The notes under the pieces: model-generated
What the model saw: the letters and a program-made list of their open reading frames with translations, nothing else
Database searches by the model: none
Told to the model about the DNA's origin: nothing
Made by a program: the position numbers and the translations under genes
Shown here: positions 36,028 through 42,450 of the stretch, one piece after another
Position numbering within the stretch: the stretch's first letter is position 1
How the letters are laid out: each line of letters opens with the position of its first letter
Assembly (NCBI GenBank): GCA_017629215.1
Contig: JAGBXP010000003.1
Span: forward strand, 1 to 42,450
Direction of reading: 5' to 3'
DNA length: 42,450 nt
Origin: a bacterium
Lineage (GTDB): Bacteria; Cyanobacteriota; Vampirovibrionia; Gastranaerophilales; Gastranaerophilaceae

Positions 36028-36056
36028 TTGCAATAATTATAAAAATATGTAATAAT
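36028..36056 (+). promoter_or_regulatory. Promoter of the SNF2 gene
   Basis: TTGCAA (36028-36033) and AATAAT (36051-36056) are spaced 17 bases apart. Transcription would start near 36063, exactly where the leader hairpins begin. Confidence 0.5.
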
Positions 36057-36062
36057 AATCTT

Positions 36063-36116
36063 AAGGTTATAGACCTTTGGCTGAGGAAAGAGTTTTGGAA
36101 TTTATATTTCCTGCCA
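36063..36116 (+). ncRNA. Two-hairpin structured leader of the SNF2 gene
   Basis: AAGGT-TATAG-ACCTT (36063-36077) is followed directly by TGGC-tg-AGGAAA pairing with TTTCCT-GCCA (36078-36089 with 36107-36116), then TTTT. The second hairpin could act as an attenuator or bind a regulator. It matches no riboswitch class I know. Confidence 0.45.
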
Positions 36117-36159
36117 TTTTGTATTGTTAGAACCCAAAAAAGGATGTTTTTTCACACTA

Positions 36160-39100
36160 ATGAGTGAATTTAGATTTAATTACGATTTTCTAAAGAAGAA
36201 CGCAACAGCAGGTAGCTGGCGACGTGGTTATGAGCTGTACCAAAAAGATATGATCATTGAAACAGCTCCAGAAAAAAACTTTTATAAAGGGAAAGTAAAA
36301 GGTAACTATCAAGATCATTACGTTACTGATTTAATATTCAAAAAAAATAAGATAGAAGCACGCTGTAACTGTCCATTAAAAGAAGAATGGTGTAAACATT
36401 CTGTTGCTATTGCATTAAAAGCAATTGAAACGGGTGCTTATGATAGCTGGCTAGAGGAAAAACACGATATTAAAAGTGATACAAGCGATATTATAGCTCC
36501 ACAAATAGACAAGCCTGAAGGAAGCTATATAATCCATTTTAACCCAAAACGCAGACAAAACTTCTTCTCAATACTTGTAAGAGATCGCTCTACAAACAAA
36601 ATTGTACGTTCTATAGAATCTATTCTTCGAGTATTAATTGAAGTGCAAAAAGCAGATTCTAATTTTAAATTAAATAATGCACAAATTGCAGAGATTTCAT
36701 TATTTCAAACATTATTAAAGATTGCAAAGCAAGATAAAAAAGCTGGTTGGTATGATGTTCCAATCACAAAATTCGCACCTTTATTTAATCTAATGTCAGA
36801 TTTAGAAGAAGTTCTTGATGAGAAAACAAAAGAACGCATCATGTTTACAGATAAAACCTGGGATTTAAATCTTGATGTATCAACTACTAACGTAAATGGT
36901 GGTACAAATATTGTTCTAGAATTATTCTGGACTCGTCCTGACAAAGATGAAACATATCCTTTTGAAGAAATAAAATATTTTTCACGACAAATAAAATGGG
37001 GACGATATAAAAATCTTATCTTTCCTATCAATGTTGCAATGAACGAATTACCACAAAACATTATAAAATCAACATTTACAGATTTAAAAGATGCTGATGG
37101 TGGAAAATTCGTCTATGAGGAATTACCTCATCTTAGAGAAATAATGAATGTTACCATAGCTGATAATATTAGTAAATTATTATTAGAACATAAACCACCT
37201 GTTAATGTTGTAACATTAGGAATTGATTACGATCAATCACTAAAAGCGTCTTTAGAATTTGATTATTCAGGAGTAAGAGTTCCATATTCAAAGAGTAATG
37301 ACAAATCCCCATACTTATCTGTAAAAAATACAGAAGAAGATTTGGTCTACTGGATTAAACGTGATTATAAACATGAACAAATGGCTTATGCGATGCTTTT
37401 AGGCTGTAAATTTGTTCCAATGCAAACAAACAACTTAGCACTAGAAAAAGAAACAGCTATTGATTTTTATAATTACTATATACAACAAGCAGGAGAGGGC
37501 TGGAAATTTGAAGAACGTGATGATATGAGTTTCTTCAAACTAATGCAAGAACCTTTTAAGATGTGTGCAAAAATTGATTTTTCTGAAGAATCAATTGACA
37601 GCATGGAAATTCAAATATATGGACAAGTTGGCGAAGAGATTATAAACTTTGATGACATCTATGAAACAATCCAAAGTGGTGAAAAATATGCTCGTGTTAG
37701 AAGCTTAGGTTTTGTTGAATATCCTGCTCAAAACATTTATCAAATTATGCGTTCATTTAATGCTTTTGACGCATATAGAAATAATGATAACACTTTCTTA
37801 GTAAAAACATATCGTGTAGGCTTGATTACAGAGCTTCAAAACCAAGGTTTTGAGCTTGTTATGAGTGAAAAATTTAAAAGATTTTGGGAGCAAATTTCTA
37901 CATTCTCCACAACATCAGAGGGTGTTGAACTACCAAAAGATGTCAATGCTGAGTTTCGGGAATACCAAGTTAAAGGTTTTAGTTGGCTTTGGTTCATGTA
38001 TCAATATGGACTCAACGGCATACTAGCTGATGACATGGGGCTTGGTAAAACATTACAAGCATTAGCATTACTACAAAAAGCTAAAGAAGTAGATGGTCCT
38101 CAACCGACCTTGGTAATCGCTCCAACAACTGTCGTTTTCAACTGGGAAGCAGAAATCCAAAAATTCACACCAGGACTTTCATGCTTAAAAATTGCTGGTG
38201 CAGATAGAAAAAACTTATTTAAAGAAATTCCTAATTACGATATCGTTATAACAAGCTATGCACTCGTAAGACGTGATATTGCGAAATTAAAAAAATATAA
38301 TTTTAGATACGTTATTTTAGATGAATCTCAAAACATTAAAAATGCAATCTCACAAACAGCACAAGCTGTAAAAGAGCTTAATTCTGATCATAAATTAGCT
38401 CTTTCTGGTACACCAATCGAAAACAAACTCGAAGAACTTTGGTCTGTATTTGACTTCTTAATGCCAGGATTCTTATTTAACGTTGCAGAATTTAATTATA
38501 GATACGTTACTCCTATTATGGAAAGACAAGATAAGACCGTTGAAAAACGTCTTAAATTACAGATATTCCCATTCATACTTAGACGTATGAAACGAGATGT
38601 AGCAAAAGATTTACCAGACAAAGTCGAAAACATGGCTTATTGTGAACTAACTGATGAACAAAGAGATTTCTATCTTGAAGTTCTCGATAGCACAAAAGAA
38701 GAGCTATTCAAGAGTATTGAGCTTAACGGACTCGAAAAAAGCAGGATGTCTATTTTCTCAGCTCTACTTAGATTACGTCAAATCTGCTGCCATCCTAAGC
38801 TATATGACAAAGATCACGTCAAAGGTGTTATGCAATCTGGTAAATTTGAATACCTTAAAGGTATGCTAGAGCAAATCATTCAAGAAAAACATAGAGTACT
38901 TTTATTTAGTCAATTCGTTGATATGCTTGATATTATTAAAGGATGGTTAGAACGTAGTGGCATACCTTATGAATACTTAACAGGTAAAACTAAAGACCGT
39001 CAAGCTGCTGTTGAAAACTTTAATAATAATCCAAATATCCCAATTTTCTTGATCAGCTTGAAAGCTGGTGGTACTGGATTAAACTTAACAGGCGCAGACT

Positions 39101-39348
39101 ATGTAATTCACTATGACCCTTGGTGGAACCCTGCTGTAGAAGATCAAGCAACAGACCGTGCTTATCGTATTGGACAAACTAAAAAAGTGTTTGTATATCG
39201 ACTTATTACTAAAAATACTGTTGAAGAAAAAATTCAAAAAATCAAAGGACGCAAAAGAGATCTTGTGGACAGTGTTGTCTCAATTGACAGAAATATTACA
39301 AAATCACTCACCATGGATGATATTAAAGAAATCTTTTCAGTAGATTAA
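36160..39348 (+). CDS. SWIM-domain SNF2-family helicase
   Basis: This 1062-residue protein is a DNA-dependent ATPase of the Swi2/Snf2 group. A SWIM zinc finger (C69-x-C71, C78-x-H80) is followed by a long unassigned middle part, then the helicase: DDMGLGKT (624-631, Lys630), the Walker B box as DESQ (721-724) where DEAQ or DEAH is usual, LSGTPIENKLEELWS, LRQICCHP, VLLFSQF, and motif VI DRAYRIGQTKKV. ATG 36160 is used; a TTG at 36124 has no ribosome binding site, and AGGA lies 15 bases before 36160. Bacterial SWIM-SNF2 proteins may remodel RNA polymerase or DNA complexes; the role is inferred. It is monocistronic. Confidence 0.9.
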   Translation: MSEFRFNYDFLKKNATAGSWRRGYELYQKDMIIETAPEKNFYKGKVKGNYQDHYVTDLIFKKNKIEARCNCPLKEEWCKHSVAIALKAIETGAYDSWLEEKHDIKSDTSDIIAPQIDKPEGSYIIHFNPKRRQNFFSILVRDRSTNKIVRSIESILRVLIEVQKADSNFKLNNAQIAEISLFQTLLKIAKQDKKAGWYDVPITKFAPLFNLMSDLEEVLDEKTKERIMFTDKTWDLNLDVSTTNVNGGTNIVLELFWTRPDKDETYPFEEIKYFSRQIKWGRYKNLIFPINVAMNELPQNIIKSTFTDLKDADGGKFVYEELPHLREIMNVTIADNISKLLLEHKPPVNVVTLGIDYDQSLKASLEFDYSGVRVPYSKSNDKSPYLSVKNTEEDLVYWIKRDYKHEQMAYAMLLGCKFVPMQTNNLALEKETAIDFYNYYIQQAGEGWKFEERDDMSFFKLMQEPFKMCAKIDFSEESIDSMEIQIYGQVGEEIINFDDIYETIQSGEKYARVRSLGFVEYPAQNIYQIMRSFNAFDAYRNNDNTFLVKTYRVGLITELQNQGFELVMSEKFKRFWEQISTFSTTSEGVELPKDVNAEFREYQVKGFSWLWFMYQYGLNGILADDMGLGKTLQALALLQKAKEVDGPQPTLVIAPTTVVFNWEAEIQKFTPGLSCLKIAGADRKNLFKEIPNYDIVITSYALVRRDIAKLKKYNFRYVILDESQNIKNAISQTAQAVKELNSDHKLALSGTPIENKLEELWSVFDFLMPGFLFNVAEFNYRYVTPIMERQDKTVEKRLKLQIFPFILRRMKRDVAKDLPDKVENMAYCELTDEQRDFYLEVLDSTKEELFKSIELNGLEKSRMSIFSALLRLRQICCHPKLYDKDHVKGVMQSGKFEYLKGMLEQIIQEKHRVLLFSQFVDMLDIIKGWLERSGIPYEYLTGKTKDRQAAVENFNNNPNIPIFLISLKAGGTGLNLTGADYVIHYDPWWNPAVEDQATDRAYRIGQTKKVFVYRLITKNTVEEKIQKIKGRKRDLVDSVVSIDRNITKSLTMDDIKEIFSVD

Positions 39349-39407
39349 TCCGATATTTTGGAAGTATTTATTTTATTTTGAGCTAAAAACAAAACACTAT
39401 ATTAGAT

Positions 39408-40166
39408 TTAAAACAACTTTTTGCGAAAATCTTTTATTGTTTTTACCTGCTCTAGATAATTATTTTTTAACAAACTTTCCAAACCTTTATTTAGAGTTTC
39501 ATAAGCTTGTAAAATATTATTACGATTAAGTTCTATCATATCATTAGCCATTTCTAAATTTGAAAGAGCTAATCGAGTGGTATCCCTAAACCCACTAGAA
39601 GCAAGTTCTTGAGCAAGCTTTTCATTTATAATATTTTTGCACAAAGCTTGCGCAACAAGCATTGGTAAATGTGAAATTAATGCAACAGCCTTATCATGCT
39701 CCTCAGGAGTTGTAATTATCACATCTGCACCCATCGTCTTAATAACAGCTTCTAATGTTTCACGTTCTTGTACAAAATTTTCATTAATCGGAGTAATTGC
39801 CCACTTTGCACCTTTAAAAAGTTCTGCAAAAGAGCTTTCCCATCCAGAATGTTCTGTTCCAGCCATAGGATGTGATGGTATAAATTTATATGAATAGGTC
39901 TTTTTTGAAACAAATGATTTCAAGCTACAAACATCAGTTACGATTGTTGTAGGTTGTAATACACCTTCAAGCTTATCTAAAACTTCTAATGTAATATTCA
40001 TTGGAGTGCATACAAAAACTAACTCACAATCCTTTAATAAATTATAATCATTTGACACATTTGGTTCATTAACAGTTCTTGAAATCCCAACAACAGAATA
40101 TTTATTCTGTAACGACTTAAAAATGGAACCACCTATTAATCCAAGACCTATTACGCCAATTTTCAT
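39408..40166 (-). CDS. tyrA: Prephenate/arogenate dehydrogenase
   Basis: TyrA oxidises prephenate or arogenate in tyrosine synthesis. The 252-residue protein has the NAD(P) loop GVIGLGLIGGS (4-14), FVCTPMN (50-56), and HPMAGTEHSGWESS (98-111), which includes the catalytic His. No chorismate mutase or ACT domain is fused. It overlaps proA by 4 bases as the last gene of a three-gene leftward operon. Confidence 0.92.
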   Translation of the reverse strand: MKIGVIGLGLIGGSIFKSLQNKYSVVGISRTVNEPNVSNDYNLLKDCELVFVCTPMNITLEVLDKLEGVLQPTTIVTDVCSLKSFVSKKTYSYKFIPSHPMAGTEHSGWESSFAELFKGAKWAITPINENFVQERETLEAVIKTMGADVIITTPEEHDKAVALISHLPMLVAQALCKNIINEKLAQELASSGFRDTTRLALSNLEMANDMIELNRNNILQAYETLNKGLESLLKNNYLEQVKTIKDFRKKLF

Positions 40167-41407
40167 ATTAAATCCTTATGGTTAAACTTCTTTCTACCTT
40201 CTACATAATCTGCAACAATATCCCCATTACCTTGAATTGTATATTTATAGATGGTTAAACCTTCTAATCCAACAGGACCTCTAGCATGTGTTTTATTAGT
40301 AGAAATCCCTACCTCTGCTCCAAATCCATATCTAAATCCATCAGCAAATCTTGTAGAGGCATTATGATAAACACCAGAAGAGTCAACAGCAGACATAAAT
40401 AAACTCGCATTTTCCCTATCCTCTGTAACTATAGCCTCTGTATGACCTGATGAATAAGTGTTTATATGTTCAATAGCTGTTTCGATTGATGCAACTTCTT
40501 TTACAGCTAAAATTTTATCAGAATATTCTTTATGCCACGACTCAGGATTAAATATTAATTCTACACCGACATCCCTCAAGGCAGCTAAAAGCTCATTTTT
40601 CTTTGTAAAATTTTCATGTATTAAAAGAGTTTCAACCGAATTACAAGCACTCGGATATTGAGTTTTTGCATCTATTAAAATCTTTTTCGCCTTTTCAAAA
40701 TCTGCATATTTATCAATGAATATATGACAAATTCCATCTGCATGACCTAAAACGGGTATTTTTGTGTTTTCTTTTACAAATTGAACAAGACTATTTCCAC
40801 CTCTAGGAATTATTAAATCAATATACTTATCCTGAGCAAGCATCTCTTTGACATCATCACGAGAATATACTTGCGTTAACACATTATCAGGGAAACCATC
40901 TACTAATCCTAAAGCTGACTGAATGACCTGCATAATAGCTTTGTTTGTATTTACAGATTCCTTACCTCCCTTTAAAATAACTGCATTAGAAGACTTAATA
41001 GCTAATGCTGAAATTTGCGAAATAACATCAGGTCTTGCTTCAAAAATAATACCAAGGACTCCAATAGGACAAGAAATTTTAGATAAGACTAACCCTGTAT
41101 CTAAAGATCTTTGCAATAATGTCTTACCTATAGGATCATCTAATTCATATACATCTATAATTCCTTGAATCATATCTCGCATTTTGTTTTCATCAAGCTT
41201 TAATCTATTAAAAACTGCTTGCGAAATATTACCTTCAGCCTCCTTTAAATCAACTTTATTTGCTTCAAATATTAAATCTTTTTTAGCATCTAAAGCTTCT
41301 GCTATAGCTAATAATGCTTTATTTTTAACATCAGTAGAAAGGACTGCTAGTTTTTTTGAAGCAATCTTCGCATTTTTAGCGATTTCTATAAAATTATATT
41401 CTGCCAT
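40163..41407 (-). CDS. proA: Gamma-glutamyl phosphate reductase
   Basis: ProA reduces gamma-glutamyl phosphate to glutamate semialdehyde, the second step of proline synthesis. The protein has PIGVLGIIFEARPDV, LKGGKES, IPRGG and the catalytic Cys in YPSACNSVETLL, followed by the GPVGLEGLT end block. ATG 41407 has GAGG about 9 bases upstream and gives 414 residues; the open frame reaches a TTG five codons earlier. It overlaps the small upstream gene by 14 bases. proB is not in the window. Confidence 0.94.
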   Translation of the reverse strand: MAEYNFIEIAKNAKIASKKLAVLSTDVKNKALLAIAEALDAKKDLIFEANKVDLKEAEGNISQAVFNRLKLDENKMRDMIQGIIDVYELDDPIGKTLLQRSLDTGLVLSKISCPIGVLGIIFEARPDVISQISALAIKSSNAVILKGGKESVNTNKAIMQVIQSALGLVDGFPDNVLTQVYSRDDVKEMLAQDKYIDLIIPRGGNSLVQFVKENTKIPVLGHADGICHIFIDKYADFEKAKKILIDAKTQYPSACNSVETLLIHENFTKKNELLAALRDVGVELIFNPESWHKEYSDKILAVKEVASIETAIEHINTYSSGHTEAIVTEDRENASLFMSAVDSSGVYHNASTRFADGFRYGFGAEVGISTNKTHARGPVGLEGLTIYKYTIQGNGDIVADYVEGRKKFNHKDLI

Positions 41408-41615
41408 TTTTATAATCCTCAACTCGTTTACGATATTGTAATCGTCTTAAATTAATCATAGTTGATAAACGCCTTCTAAGCAAATGTTCTTGTAAAGATT
41501 TTGCAGGCATGTTTTCAACAAACTTTGGTTGTTTTGAGACGAATCCTGCTAAGTCAATAAACGGTACTGAATTGCGATAATCCATATACGGACTACGAGG
41601 TGTAAAATCTGTCAT
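41394..41615 (-). CDS. 73-residue basic protein, unknown function
   Basis: The ATG at 41615 follows a strong AAGGAGAGG site, so this small gene is probably real. The protein is basic at its C-terminal half (LLRRRLSTMINLRRLQYRKRVEDYK) and has a Pro/Tyr-rich start (MTDFTPRSPYMDYR). There is no membrane segment. It overlaps proA by 14 bases and heads the operon, which could couple proA translation to it. I do not recognise a family. Confidence 0.7.
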   Translation of the reverse strand: MTDFTPRSPYMDYRNSVPFIDLAGFVSKQPKFVENMPAKSLQEHLLRRRLSTMINLRRLQYRKRVEDYKNGRI

Positions 41616-41748
41616 ATCCTCTCCTTAAAAACGATTTGCGATAAAATAATACTAATGCAAATAAAGAAGCATAACAATAAATAATTAAGAAACGTAACAA
41701 AAATTTTGCTTGAAATGTTTTATTTTTTTGATATATTGAATAGTGTAG

Positions 41749-41776
41749 ATTGAATATGCGCTTTTAGCCCAGTTGG
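41749..41776 (+). repeat. Partial direct copy of the tRNA-Arg 5' end
   Basis: These 28 bases match 41854-41881, the immediate upstream sequence and first 19 bases of tRNA-Arg, at 27 of 28 positions. The copy breaks off after AGTTGG and cannot fold as a tRNA. Confidence 0.85.
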
Positions 41777-41778
41777 TC

Positions 41779-41808
41779 GTTTGAGATTTTGTGAAACAAA
41801 ATTCAAAC
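41779..41808 (+). repeat. Inverted repeat inside the tRNA-flanking segment
   Basis: GTTTGA-g-ATTTTGT (41779-41792) pairs with ACAAAATTCAAAC (41796-41808) around a GAA loop, with one bulged base. It lies directly behind the truncated tRNA copy. Confidence 0.75.
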
Positions 41809-41820
41809 AAAATAGAGAAA

Positions 41821-41836
41821 AAACGCTCTATCCAAC
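41821..41836 (-). repeat. Inverted copy of the tRNA-Arg D-arm
   Basis: These 16 bases are the perfect reverse complement of 41877-41892, the D-loop/D-stem part of tRNA-Arg. In a precursor transcript the copy could pair with the tRNA and block folding. Confidence 0.85.
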
Positions 41837-41862
41837 AGGGAAACAGAATAAAAATTGAATAT

Positions 41863-41936
<74 letters not shown>

Positions 41937-41943
41937 GATAAAG

Positions 41944-41967
41944 AAACTCTCTTCGGAGGGTTTTTTT
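41944..41967 (+). terminator. Terminator of tRNA-Arg
   Basis: ACTCTC-TTCG-GAGGGT (41946-41961) with flanking AA/TT pairs and a T tract forms a typical UUCG-loop terminator. Confidence 0.9.
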
Positions 41968-42049
41968 ATTAGGATTCGAACCTGTTTGTTTCTTCAAAAC
42001 AACGGTTGTATTTTAATGAGTGGTTTGCTAGGAAGCATAAAGCTAAAAT

Positions 42050-42133
42050 GTCATCCTGAATTTATTTCAGGATCTTACCAGAACCTAGTAGAAACACCGA
42101 ATTTGTAAGATGCTGAAACGAGTTCAGCATGAC
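42050..42133. repeat. Nested-palindrome REP-like element 1
   Basis: Two 29-base halves (42050-42078 and 42105-42133) are inverted copies of each other. Each half also folds on its own: CCTGAA/TTCAGG on the left, GCTGAA/TTCAGC on the right. Both sides of the left hairpin differ from the right in a compensating way. The GTCATCCTGAA type is a common dispersed intergenic repeat. Confidence 0.8.
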
Positions 42134-42193
42134 GAAATAGGTTGGAAGTTTGCGATTTCAAACTACTCCAAAAGTAACTTTTCTTGAACCTTT

Positions 42194-42230
42194 TTGCACA
42201 TTCTTGCACAAAATTGCACTATTTTTGCAC
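42194..42230 (+). repeat. Four TTGCAC repeats in helical phase
   Basis: TTGCAC begins at 42194, 42204, 42214 and 42225, spaced 10, 10 and 11 bases, about one DNA turn each. The first two copies extend to TTGCACA. Confidence 0.8.
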
Positions 42231-42242
42231 AGATTTAATAAA

Positions 42243-42307
42243 ATAGGTTGGGCTAAAGCCCGACACTTTTTATATATTTTATTTTGTCGGGTTGAAATCC
42301 GACCTAT
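42243..42307. repeat. Nested-palindrome REP-like element 2
   Basis: ATAGGTTGGGCTAAAGCCCGAC (42243-42264, as two pieces GGGCT/AGCCC) is inverted at 42286-42307. The left half folds GGGCT-AA-AGCCC; the right half folds CGGGTT/AATCCG with G-T pairs. A 21-base T-rich spacer separates them. Confidence 0.75.
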
Positions 42308-42358
42308 AAACTGTTCTTTCTTCTCAAATTAAATATCAAAGGATTGTACGTATGAATC

Positions 42359-42450
42359 TTACTTACATTCTAATATTGGCAATGAAAGTTCTTCACATAG
42401 TATAATTTTAATTTTTTCTCCGGCTTTTGCGTGATACTTTAGCCCAGGCG
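42359..42450 (-). CDS. 3' end of a leftward gene cut by the window edge
   Basis: A minus-strand frame open from the right edge to a TAA at 42361-42359 encodes about 29 residues, including HAKAGEKIKIILCEEL and the end SLPILECK. The composition is protein-like and the frame is free of stops, but the family cannot be named from so short a piece. Confidence 0.45.
   Translation of the reverse strand, partial: PGLKYHAKAGEKIKIILCEELSLPILECK

Noticed and set aside
36124..36159. TTG start for the SNF2 helicase
   Set aside because: It lies directly after the leader hairpin with no ribosome binding site, and the ATG at 36160 opens a typical N-terminus.
42194..42230. Replication origin based on the TTGCAC array
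   Set aside because: No DnaA-box pattern, no dnaA or rep gene nearby, and only four hexamers.
42050..42307. Insertion sequence or CRISPR array
   Set aside because: The repeats are palindromic REP-like units without a transposase, and no regular repeat-spacer series is present.

Overview
The window comes from an AT-rich bacterial chromosome, judged by eye to be around 30% G+C, with closely packed genes in short operons on both strands. Mla-type lipid transport genes and an MsbA-like ABC exporter point to a double-membrane (Gram-negative type) cell. A Tic20-like membrane protein, a separate glycyl-tRNA synthetase alpha subunit, RqcH and several lineage-type hypothetical proteins fit a non-photosynthetic relative of Cyanobacteria (Vampirovibrionia/Melainabacteria, Gastranaerophilales-like). 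That placement is inferred from gene content, not from a search. I saw no phage, transposase or CRISPR array.

Layout. 1-3.2 kb: start of a leftward gene at the edge, a membrane glycosyltransferase 2, apt, and a convergent glutathione synthetase-like ATP-grasp gene. 3.2-5.6 kb: a cobalamin riboswitch whose terminator hairpin contains the ribosome binding site of a two-gene cassette of unknown function. The first protein has a CPHG-x-P-P-G-x-C-P-I-C motif and the second is a four-helix membrane protein with an internal duplication. This is the best candidate for an undescribed system. 5.6-10.8 kb: rqcH with a membrane protein, a beta-rich 532-residue protein, and cca. 10.8-15.1 kb: a leftward operon (MsbA-like exporter, manC, TerC/DUF475, cca). 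15.2-19.7 kb: a rightward operon mlaE-mlaF-mlaD-thiL-ispD, combining lipid transport, thiamine diphosphate synthesis and isoprenoid synthesis.

19.7-26.6 kb: an exported repeat protein, a leftward operon rpiB-rsfS-TPR-Tic20-like, rplI with its own promoter and terminator, a MetE/UROD-fold protein and a possible FliK-like protein. 26.6-34.2 kb: a 5'-nucleotidase-like phosphoesterase, a small Sm-like protein, an HD-GYP protein, two tandem amino acid permeases and glyQ. 34.2-39.4 kb: a 51-residue protein behind a palindrome-overlapped promoter and a hairpin leader, two hypothetical proteins, and a SWIM-SNF2 helicase with a structured leader. 39.4-41.6 kb: a leftward operon of a 73-residue protein, proA and tyrA. 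41.7-42.45 kb: tRNA-Arg(ACG) flanked by partial direct and inverted copies of itself, two nested-palindrome REP-like elements, four TTGCAC repeats spaced about one helical turn apart, and the end of another leftward gene.

All calls rest on reading motifs by eye. No alignment, folding or database search was run.
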